Of a DNA stretch of 64,000 nucleotides, positions 19,025 through 28,063 are shown piece by piece (position 1 is the stretch's first letter; each line of letters begins with the position of its first letter). The stretch comes from an uncultured SAR116 cluster alpha proteobacterium. GTDB taxonomy: Bacteria > Pseudomonadota > Alphaproteobacteria > Puniceispirillales > Puniceispirillaceae. Location: positions 62,001 to 126,000 of the forward strand of contig CACNQE010000001.1 of assembly GCA_902622515.1 (NCBI GenBank), written 5' to 3'. Below the pieces are notes generated by a model, which was not told the DNA's origin, ran no database searches, and saw only the letters and a program-made list of their open reading frames with translations. A program made the position numbers and the translations under genes.

Positions 19025-19074
19025 TTGATGCTCTAATTGTTAAAATTTACAATTTTTCTTTCTTTATTCATTTG

Positions 19075-19090
19075 TTTGTATACAGTATAT
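19075..19090. promoter_or_regulatory. Candidate GntR operator between divergent livH and livJ
   Basis: The sequence TTTGTATACAGTATAT contains the palindrome TGTATACA at 19077-19084. On the minus strand it reads ATACTGTATACAAA, matching the site before the RidA gene over ACTGTATACAA. Its place in the 150-base divergent spacer could let one protein control both units. Confidence 0.5.
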
Positions 19091-19197
19091 TAAAATAGTA
19101 ATGTTTTTGTTTAGCAAGTCAAAAATAAAAATAAGAAGATAGAAAATAAACATTTTAAATTGAGTAAATTTATTAAATGGAGGGAAAATTGGAGAAA

Positions 19198-20430
19198 ATG
19201 TTAAATAAAGGAAAGAGTTTATTAAAATATTTATTAATTTCTTTCTTTGCTCTAGGCATTTCTACAGGAGTTCATGCCGATGTAAAATTTGGTTTTATGA
19301 TTGGGTACACCGGTGATTATGCAGCATGGGCACCGCCTCTCGATAATGCTGCTAAATTAGCTGTAGAGGAAATTAATAATGCAGGTGGAGTAAATGGAGA
19401 AAACGTTGCGTTAGTAATAGAGGATAATCTGTCTACTATTGAAGGCTCCGTCAAAGGAGCAAGAAAGCTTATTGATGTCCACAACGTCCCTGTAATAGTT
19501 GGTCCAGAAAGTGACCCGCTAGTAGCTATAATACAAATGGCACGAGACAATAAAGTGCCTGTTATAACCTCATCCGCAGGAACACAAGCAATAGATAAAG
19601 AGGGTGGAACTGGAAAATACATTTACAGGGTTAACGCATCAGACTCTTTTCTAGGGGTGGCATATGCTAAGGTAATGCTAGAGACACTAGGGAAAAGTAA
19701 AGTGGGGTTATTTGTAGAAAATCTCGAAGGAACAATGAGTGCTGGAGATACATTCACAAGAAACTTTTCTAGGTTTGGTGGCGAAGTGGTAAAAACAGTT
19801 ACATTAACTCCTGGCGCTAACAGCTATTATAATGAACTAGCAGAAATGGAAAAATCTGGTGTTGATACTGTTCTTATCGCTGCTGGTCAAACTACTGGCG
19901 TAACATTATTTAAACAAATGTACTCAAGAGGTTATGATTGGACAGTTTGTGTAACAACCGATCTGCAAACTGACGACTTTGTAGCGGGAGCGGGCAATGA
20001 AGCGACTCAAGGTGTTTTTGCTCTAGTCCCTGGACAAGTGGAGAGCGAAGAAAGTTGGCAGAGATTTTCTGGTCTTTATGAAGCAAAATTTGGCGAAAAA
20101 CCGGTTTCTGGGTATTATCAGGCTGAGACCTATGACGCTATCATGGTTACGGCGTTAGCTATGCAAGCTTCTGGTGGATTAACCGGTGAAGGCGTTGACG
20201 AAAATATGATCGATATTGCTACACCTGGAGGCACAATGGTACGCTCATTTGCGGATGGCGTTAAAGAATTAGCCTCAGGCAACGATATCGACTATCATGG
20301 CGCATCGGGTAATATCAACTACAACGAATTTGGTAATGCTGGGGCTCCGGCGATCAGATTGCTGAAAGTAGATAGCGGTGAATGGGTGGTTTCAGAGGTT
20401 ATAGACTCTGGTGCATTTCCACCTAGCTAA
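19198..20430 (+). CDS. Branched-chain-type ABC transporter substrate-binding protein (LivJ-like)
   Basis: A periplasmic type I binding protein that captures the substrate for the LivHMGF importer. A signal peptide with a Lys-rich start and cleavage near VHA is visible. The mature protein has GFMIGYTGDYAAWAPP, the AVEEINNAGGVNGE helix, the VGPESDPLV block and GYYQAETYDAIMV near the end, all typical. Three in-frame starts are possible (19177 ATG, 19189 TTG, 19198 ATG). GGAGGG at 19179-19184 rules against the first, and 19198 gives the most ordinary leader. Trp and acidic residues around the binding cleft differ from leucine-binding proteins, so an amino acid ligand should not be assumed. Confidence 0.88.
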   Translation: MLNKGKSLLKYLLISFFALGISTGVHADVKFGFMIGYTGDYAAWAPPLDNAAKLAVEEINNAGGVNGENVALVIEDNLSTIEGSVKGARKLIDVHNVPVIVGPESDPLVAIIQMARDNKVPVITSSAGTQAIDKEGGTGKYIYRVNASDSFLGVAYAKVMLETLGKSKVGLFVENLEGTMSAGDTFTRNFSRFGGEVVKTVTLTPGANSYYNELAEMEKSGVDTVLIAAGQTTGVTLFKQMYSRGYDWTVCVTTDLQTDDFVAGAGNEATQGVFALVPGQVESEESWQRFSGLYEAKFGEKPVSGYYQAETYDAIMVTALAMQASGGLTGEGVDENMIDIATPGGTMVRSFADGVKELASGNDIDYHGASGNINYNEFGNAGAPAIRLLKVDSGEWVVSEVIDSGAFPPS

Positions 20431-20450
20431 AAATAATTTTAAAATAATAT

Positions 20451-20480
20451 GAGTAACGCAAATTTACCATTGCGTTACTC
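20451..20480 (+). terminator. 11-bp hairpin between binding protein and LivF genes
   Basis: GAGTAACGCAA (20451-20461) pairs perfectly with TTGCGTTACTC (20470-20480) around an eight-base loop, followed by TATCTTTT. The T-run is weak. It may act as a leaky terminator or as a 3' stabiliser that keeps binding-protein mRNA in excess over the ATPase, a known arrangement in binding-protein operons. Confidence 0.6.
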
Positions 20481-20506
20481 TATCTTTTCAATACTAAACG
20501 AGGTTC

Positions 20507-21217
20507 GTGTTGTTACTTGAGACAAAAAATCTGACTGCTGGTTATGGGAACATCCCTATTATACGGAATATTGACGTCCAATTTAAAACTGGAGAGCTTA
20601 CAGCTATAATTGGTCCAAATGGTTCTGGAAAATCCACATTAACAAAATCACTAATAAATTCTATACGATATTTTAGTGGAGAAATTATTTTTGATGGCAA
20701 AAATATTACGAATATGTCTACTTTCGACATAATCGCGTCTGGAATATCTCTTGTTCCACAAGTAAGAAATATTTTTCCATCGATGACAGTCCAAGAAAAT
20801 TTAGATATTTCAACAAATGCTCAAGATAAACCGGCTAGACAAGTTGCATTTAATAAAATTTATGAGAAGTTCCCGAGGTTGAATGAAAGGATAAACGTTA
20901 GAGCGAGTAATCTATCTGGAGGAGAGAGGCAAATGCTGGCAATCGGTTGCGCTTTGATTAATTCTCCTAAATTAATAATTTTAGATGAACCGACTACTGG
21001 GCTCTCACCTCAACTTTCTAAAGAGGTGGCAGATAGTATAAAAACCATTCTAAATGACGGTACGAGCGTAGCTTGGATTGTAGAAGAAAATCCGAAAGAT
21101 GTATTAGAAATTGCTGAGTGGGTCAATGTGATGGATGGTGGAGAGATAAGATTATCTGATGATGCTAAAACAATCCTTAATTCAAAAGATTTTAAGAAAT
21201 TATTTCTTGGTATTTAA
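20507..21217 (+). CDS. livF: Branched-chain-type ABC transporter ATP-binding protein (LivF-like)
   Basis: The second ATPase of the importer. Walker A GPNGSGKST near residues 37-45, a Q-loop in LVPQVRNIFPSMTVQENL, signature LSGGERQML and Walker [14 protein letters not shown] are present. The Q-loop/VQENL pattern is characteristic of LivF. The switch His is replaced: the usual VEQN/VEH appears as WIVEENPKD, as in many LivF proteins (VEQN). The start is GTG (20507) or the next codon TTG. It follows the binding protein by 76 bases across the hairpin. Its stop overlaps the convergent molybdenum hydroxylase gene by four bases. Confidence 0.88.
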   Translation: MLLLETKNLTAGYGNIPIIRNIDVQFKTGELTAIIGPNGSGKSTLTKSLINSIRYFSGEIIFDGKNITNMSTFDIIASGISLVPQVRNIFPSMTVQENLDISTNAQDKPARQVAFNKIYEKFPRLNERINVRASNLSGGERQMLAIGCALINSPKLIILDEPTTGLSPQLSKEVADSIKTILNDGTSVAWIVEENPKDVLEIAEWVNVMDGGEIRLSDDAKTILNSKDFKKLFLGI

Positions 21218-23496
21218 ACATTTTCAAGCATTTTTTGCCTAATTTTATCCGGAGTAATTGGCAACTCATCTATAAATGTTTTCTTCGACATCAATGCATT
21301 ATCTATAGCAGATGCAACAGCCGCTCCTACTGCATTTATTCCGGCCTCTCCAGCTCCCTTAACACCTAACGGATTGCCTGTTGCCACATCGTTTTGATAA
21401 ACATAACATTCAACATTAGGAATTTCATTGCATGTGGGAATTTTATAATCAACAAACGAAGTAGATAATGGTTGCATTAGGTCATCATACTTGAATTCTT
21501 CAAAGAGTGTACCTCCTATACCCTGTGCTACCCCCCCTACTATTTGACCTTCGATAAGCATGGGATTTACGCTTTTTCCAATATCATAAAAAACACAATA
21601 TCTCTCAATATTAATATCGAGAGTCAGCTCATCTATTTTTGCAACAGCAAAATGCAATCCATGTGGATAAGTCATATGTGAATTTTCAAATGTTTTTTCT
21701 ATGGAGTTGTGTGGGTTTTCCTTATAAATCTCACATAAAATATTTTGCAAATCCACACTGGGGCCTTCAGATTCGTGTATCAATTCAATTTGACCTGTAT
21801 CTGTGTTTAATTTTATATCATTGCGATCTTGCTGAAGTTTTTTGGAGGCAACATCGATAATTATATCATAAAGCTCATTTACAGCTAAGAAAGTTGCTGA
21901 CCCTGTCATAACAGTTACTCTAGTTGCAAACGCGCCCATCCCCCTCTCAATTAAATTGGTTTTTCCATGCAAAACTGTAATGTCTTCAATGCCCACACCT
22001 AACTTTTCACAGATAATTTGGGCCATAGCAGTTTCAACACCTTGGCCAACAGAAGCAGCTCCGGTAATGAGTTCTAGCTTTCCAAATTTATTAACATGCA
22101 GTTTTACATCATCAAACGGGCCTAACCCACTTTTTTCAATAAAATACCCAAAACCAAAACCGACAAGCTCTCCATTTTTTCTTCGTGATTCAAGCTTTTT
22201 CTGAAGTTGGGAAAAATTTAGTTTTTCCAGTGCGTTATTTAATAACCTTTTGTAATCGCCTGAATCAAATATAACTTCAGTACCCAAAGTATCAATTCCA
22301 CGTTTGAATGGCATTAAATTAGAAGGAATAAAGTTTTTAAATCTTACCTCTAAAGGATTTTTATTTAAGTGATTAGCTACTGCATCTAATATCCGCTCCC
22401 TCACAAAGGTGCTTTCAAATCTACCCGGAGATCTATAAGTACCACTTGGAGTTTTGTTTGTAAGTCTTACATGACCTACACATCTATAATTTGGAATAAT
22501 ATAAGGACCCGGTAACATTGAGGCCGTTAATTCACTTACTGTTATACCGTGCGTTCTAATATATGCGCCCTGATCAGTAAAAAACTCGACATCCAAACAT
22601 TCTATAAAACCATCATTATCAAATCCAACTTTAATATAATGTCTTTGATCTCTTGAATGGTTTGTAGCGGTTAAGTTTTCCTTTCTATCTTCTAACCACT
22701 TTATTGGAACTTTGAGTTTCTGCGTCGCCAAAATGATAATAACATCCTCTGGGTAAATTTCTCCTCTAACTCCAAACCCACCACCTACATGACTTTCTAT
22801 TAATTCTAAGTTTTTTAGATCAATATCCAGCATATCACATAAAATAACTTTATTGGCATGAGGAACTTTAGCAGCGCCATGAAGAAAGATTGTATCACTT
22901 TCATTATCAAAATATGTTGATAATCCTCTTGTTTCTAAAGGCACACCACTATGTCTTCCAACATAAAATTCTAATTCTAAAAGGTTGTGGCTAGTTTTAA
23001 ATACCTTATCTACATCTCCATATTTTTTTTTAACTAAACAAGCCTCATTATTGAGATGACCAGAGAATGTTAATGGGTTTTCAGTGGCTGATATTTGAGG
23101 TTTCATTACCTCGATATTTATATCTAGTAGTTCAGCTGCGCGATCAGCTATATGGTTTTCTGTTGCAAAAATAACAGCAATTGGTTCGCCAACATACCTA
23201 ACTTTTCCATCTGCAAGAATAGGTTGTAGGTAGTTTTCTAAATCGTTTCTTCCCATCATTCTAAATTTTATTTTTGGAATTTTATCAAAATCAGCAGCGC
23301 TCCAAATATCTAGAACCCCATCTAATTTCTTTGCTAATTCCGTATCGATCAAATTTATTTTCCCGTGAGACACATCTGAACGAACCACCCGCATATAAAT
23401 CTGATTATCATGATTAATGTCAGCTACAAAAAGCCCTTTTCCCATTAATAATGGTGGGTCCTCTAATCGCTTGGCCGATGTACCTATTCCACCCAT
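21214..23496 (-). CDS. Molybdenum hydroxylase large subunit, xanthine dehydrogenase family (second copy)
   Basis: A molybdopterin-binding subunit of the xanthine dehydrogenase/CO dehydrogenase superfamily, 760 residues. It starts GGIGTSAKRLEDPPLLMGKG, typical of CoxL-like proteins. The catalytic-loop region reads GTYRSPGRF, not the AYxCSFR of true form I CO dehydrogenase. The base catalyst is present in GVKGAGEAG as Glu717. These enzymes insert water-derived oxygen into heteroaromatic C-H bonds. It is the last gene of a four-gene operon, overlapping the small subunit by 13 bases. The substrate is not predictable. Confidence 0.9.
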   Translation of the reverse strand: MGGIGTSAKRLEDPPLLMGKGLFVADINHDNQIYMRVVRSDVSHGKINLIDTELAKKLDGVLDIWSAADFDKIPKIKFRMMGRNDLENYLQPILADGKVRYVGEPIAVIFATENHIADRAAELLDINIEVMKPQISATENPLTFSGHLNNEACLVKKKYGDVDKVFKTSHNLLELEFYVGRHSGVPLETRGLSTYFDNESDTIFLHGAAKVPHANKVILCDMLDIDLKNLELIESHVGGGFGVRGEIYPEDVIIILATQKLKVPIKWLEDRKENLTATNHSRDQRHYIKVGFDNDGFIECLDVEFFTDQGAYIRTHGITVSELTASMLPGPYIIPNYRCVGHVRLTNKTPSGTYRSPGRFESTFVRERILDAVANHLNKNPLEVRFKNFIPSNLMPFKRGIDTLGTEVIFDSGDYKRLLNNALEKLNFSQLQKKLESRRKNGELVGFGFGYFIEKSGLGPFDDVKLHVNKFGKLELITGAASVGQGVETAMAQIICEKLGVGIEDITVLHGKTNLIERGMGAFATRVTVMTGSATFLAVNELYDIIIDVASKKLQQDRNDIKLNTDTGQIELIHESEGPSVDLQNILCEIYKENPHNSIEKTFENSHMTYPHGLHFAVAKIDELTLDINIERYCVFYDIGKSVNPMLIEGQIVGGVAQGIGGTLFEEFKYDDLMQPLSTSFVDYKIPTCNEIPNVECYVYQNDVATGNPLGVKGAGEAGINAVGAAVASAIDNALMSKKTFIDELPITPDKIRQKMLENV

Positions 23497-23978
23497 TTGT
23501 TTTGCTCTATAGCTACTTGTTTTACTGATTTAATTATATTTTGATATCCAGTACATCTGCATATATTTGAAGACAGAACATCTTTAACTATTTCTTCGGA
23601 TAGTTCATTATAATTTTCGAGCATCCACTTAGTTAAAATTAAAAAACCTGGTGTACAAAAACCACATTGAAGGCCGTGATTTTCCCAAAAAGAGTTCTGA
23701 ATATCATTAAGTTTGTCATTTGAAGCTAGACCCTCTACAGTCTCTATCTTTTTACCATTCGCCTGAACAGCTAAGTAAAGACAACCTCGCACTGGCAAAT
23801 TATCAACCAATATAGTACAGGCCCCACAAACACCATGTTCACATCCTAGATGTGTGCCAGTAAGCGAACATTTATCTCTAATTGCGTCAGCAAGATGAGT
23901 ACTTGGTCTAACAGAAATGTTAAATTTTTTTTCATTTACAAAAAATTCTATATCTTGCTCACTATTGCCTTTGCTCAT
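23484..23978 (-). CDS. Molybdenum hydroxylase small subunit, [2Fe-2S] protein
   Basis: The iron-sulfur electron-transfer subunit (CoxS/XdhA-N-like). The N-terminal plant-ferredoxin-type cluster is GCEHGVCGAC plus a later Cys (RGCLY). The C-terminal four-helix cluster is QCGFC with CRCTGYQ. The 164-residue length is standard. It sits between the two large-subunit genes, overlapping both (17 bases with the upstream, 13 with the downstream). A single small subunit may therefore serve both large subunits. Confidence 0.94.
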   Translation of the reverse strand: MSKGNSEQDIEFFVNEKKFNISVRPSTHLADAIRDKCSLTGTHLGCEHGVCGACTILVDNLPVRGCLYLAVQANGKKIETVEGLASNDKLNDIQNSFWENHGLQCGFCTPGFLILTKWMLENYNELSEEIVKDVLSSNICRCTGYQNIIKSVKQVAIEQNKWVE

Positions 23979-26271
23979 GTCTCCTCAACACCTCTCTAAT
24001 ATCATTTGGATGGACGGGAAAAAAATCAATCTCCTCTCCATACTGCTCTAGTGCATTATTGATTGCACTCAATATAGCGCCCGGCGCACCTATAAGTCCT
24101 CCCTCACCTAATCCTTTAGCACCAGTCTCAGAATATTCGGTAATTGTTTCTAAATGTTTTATTTGTATCTTTGGCGCCTCATGCATAGTAGGAATCTTGA
24201 AATCTGCAAAATTTGTTGTCAGAATCGTTCCGTTTTTGTCATATTTTATTTCTTCATACAGAGCGTTACCTATACCTTGGATTACTCCACCAACTATCTG
24301 CCCATCAACTATTTTTGGATTAATTAATTTTCCAGCATCCTCAATTACAAAATATTTTTCGACTGATACGTTTCCTGTAAGGGTATCTATTTTGATTTTG
24401 GCGATGTGGCATGCATTCGAAAATGTGCCAATAGGGTCGTAAGAGCTCGATACACGAAGTTCACTTCCAGCTATATCCTTAACTTCGTGATTAGAATGAT
24501 AGACTTTTCGCCCAATTGTTTTTAAAGATAGATTAGAGTTTGTTTTCTTATTTACGGCATATCCGCCTTCTAACTCCAAGTCATCTATATCACATTGTAA
24601 GTAGAAAGAGGCAATCTCTTTAATCTTAATAGAAAGTTTTTGAGCTGATATCTGACAGGCGCCTCCCGATATAACAACAGACCTACTTGCAAATGTCCCC
24701 CATCCATAGGGTGTATTGTCAGTATCACCCTGCACTATATTTATATTTTCAACGTTAATTCCGAGAGTGTCAGCTATTATCTGAGACAATGTAGTAGCTA
24801 TTCCTTGTCCGTGAGAACATATGCCAACTCTGGCAGTAATGTTACCGGAGGGATCCATGCTAAGTTCGCAATTCTCAAATCCTGGTGTTATTTGCATTCC
24901 TCTGGCTGCAAATGCGCTTGTCCCGTATCCGGTTCTTTCACCGAAAACGGAAAGGCCAATACCTGTTAATTCATTAACCCTTACTTTAGTATTGTTTTTT
25001 AAAATTTTGTTTTCCTGAAGAATAATATCTTTGGCATATAAAAGCGTTTCAGAATAAGAACCCTCGTCAATAACTAAGTTTGTTGGTGTTTTGTAGGGAA
25101 ATTTTTTTATCAAATTTATATTTCGAATCTCAATTCTATCGATTCCTAAAATTTTTGAGGCTTTATCCATAAGCCTTTCTAAAACAGCCGTTATAACTGG
25201 TCTTGAGACACCTCGGTAAGGAGCCATCATACATGTGTTGGTTAATACTCCCAATGCCTCTGATGAATAGGCAGATATATCATAGGGCCCAGTGTATTCT
25301 GCGAGTGCCATCAACGGTTCTACGCCGGCCGTTACAGGATAATTTGAGTAAGCGCCCACATTAGCTTTGATATAAGTTTTTAAAGCAAGCAGTCTTCCTG
25401 TTTTATCAAAGGAAGCTTTAACATTATGAATTTGGTCTCTACTATGCGCTGATGAAGCAAAGTTTTCTTGGCGATCTTCAATCCAATGAAAATCTCTTTT
25501 TTTATGCAGTGCTAGCCAACAGAGTAAAACATACTCCGGAAATAATGCCATCTTCTGACCAAACGCTCCGCCAACATTTAATGCTATCACTCTTAATTTA
25601 CTTTCAGATATCTTAAGACAATCACAAATCCCCGTTCTCAACATATGTGGCATCTGAGCAGAGACATATAATTCTATTCTATCTGTAGACCTATTAAATT
25701 TTACAGCACAACCCCTTGTCTCAAGGGGTGAAGCATTTTGTCTTTTTGATTTAAACTGGATCTCAACTTTACAATCGCTATTATCAAATTTGTAATCAAA
25801 ATTATCTGTCTCAAACTTTCCGTGAACAACAATATTATCTTTAATATGCTCGTGCACTATCGGGGCATCAGATTTTAAGGCATCATTAATTTCATAAACA
25901 CCTTGTTCAATTTCAAATTCAAAGAACGGAAAATCCTGTTTCAATTCATTTCTTGGGTCGGTATTATAAATAGCACCAATGGCTTGACCTACGTATTTTA
26001 TATCTTTAGATGGAAGAATAGGCTGATTAATAGGAATAAAATTAAATTTATCTAACTTACAGGATATGTGATTTATATCAGCTAATTCGTGACCGGTGAT
26101 TAACTCTACACTCTGTTTTCTGTTTATTTTTTTTATTTTGCCTTTGGCTATAGGGCTTCTAATAAACTGTACTTCTGTTGACGCGTCACACATATCCGCG
26201 ACAAATTTTGCCCGTCCTGTCAACAAAGAAGGATCTTCTTTCCGTTTCTGAGAAATCCCAATCACACCCAT
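23962..26271 (-). CDS. Molybdenum hydroxylase large subunit, xanthine dehydrogenase family (first copy)
   Basis: A second molybdopterin-binding subunit, 769 residues, clearly different from the 21214 copy. It starts GVIGISQKRKEDPSLLTGRA. The active-site loop reads APYRGVSRP, close to the AYRGAGR of form II enzymes. The catalytic Glu is kept in GAKGLGEGG (Glu723). It lies directly after the FAD subunit gene with one base between. Two complete large subunits in one operon are unusual; they could act on successive intermediates or form a mixed assembly. Maturation genes for the cofactor are not in this window. Confidence 0.9.
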   Translation of the reverse strand: MGVIGISQKRKEDPSLLTGRAKFVADMCDASTEVQFIRSPIAKGKIKKINRKQSVELITGHELADINHISCKLDKFNFIPINQPILPSKDIKYVGQAIGAIYNTDPRNELKQDFPFFEFEIEQGVYEINDALKSDAPIVHEHIKDNIVVHGKFETDNFDYKFDNSDCKVEIQFKSKRQNASPLETRGCAVKFNRSTDRIELYVSAQMPHMLRTGICDCLKISESKLRVIALNVGGAFGQKMALFPEYVLLCWLALHKKRDFHWIEDRQENFASSAHSRDQIHNVKASFDKTGRLLALKTYIKANVGAYSNYPVTAGVEPLMALAEYTGPYDISAYSSEALGVLTNTCMMAPYRGVSRPVITAVLERLMDKASKILGIDRIEIRNINLIKKFPYKTPTNLVIDEGSYSETLLYAKDIILQENKILKNNTKVRVNELTGIGLSVFGERTGYGTSAFAARGMQITPGFENCELSMDPSGNITARVGICSHGQGIATTLSQIIADTLGINVENINIVQGDTDNTPYGWGTFASRSVVISGGACQISAQKLSIKIKEIASFYLQCDIDDLELEGGYAVNKKTNSNLSLKTIGRKVYHSNHEVKDIAGSELRVSSSYDPIGTFSNACHIAKIKIDTLTGNVSVEKYFVIEDAGKLINPKIVDGQIVGGVIQGIGNALYEEIKYDKNGTILTTNFADFKIPTMHEAPKIQIKHLETITEYSETGAKGLGEGGLIGAPGAILSAINNALEQYGEEIDFFPVHPNDIREVLRRHEQRQ

Positions 26272-26272
26272 T

Positions 26273-27124
26273 TTATGAGCACGCTAGTAATGAACGATAA
26301 GTTACAGCTTTTACTATATCTCGTTTATATTCCTCAGAAGAATCTATGTCTGGTAAAATTGAGATATTTTCAGAAGCTATTATGGCAGCCTCCCAAGATG
26401 TTTCCTCCGAAAGACGTTTGCCTTTCAAAAAATTTTTAGCTTTTTCTGCAATTATCGGGGTCTCGGTAGCCGCACCAATTACAATATTTCCATCTACAAC
26501 TTTTTCACCCTTCATATCTAATTTTGATACACACATCGCAATTGCATAATCTCCAGCCCGCCTTGCATACTCGTTAAAACCTAACTTGGTATGCTTATTA
26601 ATCTCTGGAAATTTTATAGATACCAAAATCTCATCAAAACCTATATTTGTTAAATAAGGAGCAATAAAAAATTCCTTACTATCCACAATTCTCTTCTGCC
26701 TGTCCTGTCCAATCACTTCAACGGAACCATCTAACGCTAACAAACAAGAACACCATTCAGAAGCTGGATCAGAATTAGCTACTGCTCCACAAAAAGTTCC
26801 CTTAGATCTTATTGGAGTATGAGCTATGTTTTTAGAGACCTCTTTTAAAAAAGATATCAACTTTGAAGAACTTTTACTAAACTCAATCTCGCTATGCGTT
26901 ACAAGTGCGCCAATGTGAACCTCGTTTGAGGTAGCTTCGAAAATATTAAGACCGTCTATCTCTCCTATGTCTATAATAGTCTCGGGCTGTGCCAACTTCA
27001 TATTCATAGCAGCAACAAGACTTTGTCCTCCAGCTATTATTCTAGGCTCCTCGTTAGCAGCTAGGTAAGCTAGAGCTTCATCTAAACTTTTAGGTTTCAA
27101 ATAGAGAAAGTTACTTGCTTTCAA
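26273..27124 (-). CDS. Molybdenum hydroxylase medium subunit, FAD-binding
   Basis: The FAD subunit (CoxM-like) passes electrons from the iron-sulfur subunit to the final acceptor. The FAD motif AGGQSLVAAMNMKLA lies near residues 32-46. The second FAD motif, usually TIGGN, appears as TFCGAVANSDPASEW. The start is a TTG at 27124 preceded by GGAAAA; it is chosen because family members begin MK.. with exactly this spacing to the SLDEAL helix. First gene of the operon, about 62 bases from the palindrome at 27186. Confidence 0.9.
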   Translation of the reverse strand: MKASNFLYLKPKSLDEALAYLAANEEPRIIAGGQSLVAAMNMKLAQPETIIDIGEIDGLNIFEATSNEVHIGALVTHSEIEFSKSSSKLISFLKEVSKNIAHTPIRSKGTFCGAVANSDPASEWCSCLLALDGSVEVIGQDRQKRIVDSKEFFIAPYLTNIGFDEILVSIKFPEINKHTKLGFNEYARRAGDYAIAMCVSKLDMKGEKVVDGNIVIGAATETPIIAEKAKNFLKGKRLSEETSWEAAIIASENISILPDIDSSEEYKRDIVKAVTYRSLLACS

Positions 27125-27183
27125 AACATTTTCCAGGACATAAAACTCTTTGAATTCATTTGATCATAGTAATGTAATATGTT

Positions 27184-27199
27184 TCAGTATACAATATAC
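27184..27199. promoter_or_regulatory. Candidate GntR operator between divergent Mo-hydroxylase and cupin operons
   Basis: TTCAGTATACAATATA contains GTATACAATAT, identical over 11 bases to the site before the RidA gene. It lies in the 163-base divergent spacer. A lone ATTGTAT half-site occurs further along the spacer near 27250. Regulation by the island's GntR protein is inferred. Confidence 0.5.
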
Positions 27200-27287
27200 A
27201 AAATAGTACAAATATGATGTTATTTTTTATTCAAAAAACCGGTTATCTCAATTGTATTTTGCAAGGAACTTAGATTGGTAATATTAT

Positions 27288-27656
27288 ATGGAACCTATAC
27301 AAATCATAAATTCAGACGAAATCAGCCCTATAACCCAAAAAAATAAAAAGATTTCTCTCACTCCAATTCTCACACCAAAGGATGGGGCAAAGTGGAGAAC
27401 ATCACTCAAAATTCAACTGGATAAAAATCAAAAAACAAATCCATTATCTTTATCCTCTGAGTGTGTTTTTTTTGTTATGCAGGGGAAAGGTATAATTTTT
27501 GATGAAACAGCAAATAAAAAAGACAATATTTACAAAGATAAAATGGTATTTATAACGCCCGAAACTTTGTTTAGTTTCATTACTTTAGAAGATGAACTAA
27601 CCTTGCTCGGTGGCCCCTGTCCGTTTGATGAAAATATTTTAAGTATTGGTGATTAA
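27288..27656 (+). CDS. Cupin-like protein without obvious metal ligands
   Basis: A 122-residue protein with cupin-like spacing: a FFVMQGKGIIFDE strand pair and KMVFITPETLFSF corresponding to the two cupin motifs. The His and Glu metal ligands usual in these motifs are missing, so it may be a non-catalytic or regulatory partner. It is followed after one base by a second, complete cupin gene, and the pair may form a heteromer. Weak ribosome-binding site (GGTA). Family call is moderate; function unknown. Confidence 0.6.
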   Translation: MEPIQIINSDEISPITQKNKKISLTPILTPKDGAKWRTSLKIQLDKNQKTNPLSLSSECVFFVMQGKGIIFDETANKKDNIYKDKMVFITPETLFSFITLEDELTLLGGPCPFDENILSIGD

Positions 27657-27657
27657 A

Positions 27658-28050
27658 ATGGCGATAAAAATTTTTGATATTGATAATCCAGGTCTTAGAT
27701 TACCCATAATTTCAAGTGATGCCCGCTTTATAGTTTGGCTTGGAGAAGACTCGGAGACTGCAAATATGAACTATGTAGTCTTAGAACCTGGTGAAGAGAA
27801 CATCCCCCATATACATAAGGAGTCTGAAGATACAATTTTTATATTAGAAGGTAAAGGTAGTATAAAAAATCATGATACAGGAGAAGTTCACCAATTCCGT
27901 AAGAATGACCTTATTCATGTGCCTATTGGAATCAAACATGCTGTTAGAGCTGATGCTGGTGAGAAAATCATAAGTGTGGGAGGCCCTTCACCTGCTGACA
28001 GGCATCTTTTAAAAAATGTTGGGAAGTTACCTAAGAAGTATGATTTTTAA
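27658..28050 (+). CDS. Cupin domain protein
   Basis: A small cupin of 130 residues. Motif 1 reads PHIHKESEDTIFILEGKG (two His and a Glu as candidate metal ligands) and motif 2 reads HVPIGIKHAV. The ATG at 27658 is preferred to an in-frame TTG at 27646 because GGTGA stands five bases upstream and cupins begin at this point. Cupins of this size include small dioxygenases, isomerases and binding proteins. Its place between a partner cupin and a cyclase-family hydrolase suggests a step on the island's substrate. Confidence 0.83.
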   Translation: MAIKIFDIDNPGLRLPIISSDARFIVWLGEDSETANMNYVVLEPGEENIPHIHKESEDTIFILEGKGSIKNHDTGEVHQFRKNDLIHVPIGIKHAVRADAGEKIISVGGPSPADRHLLKNVGKLPKKYDF

Positions 28051-28063
28051 TAAGGAGATATAA

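Noticed and set aside
21214-26271. Aerobic CO dehydrogenase (cox) operon
   Set aside because: The large subunits lack the AYxCSFR active-site loop of form I enzymes and no cox maturation genes are present. The general xanthine-dehydrogenase family call is safer.
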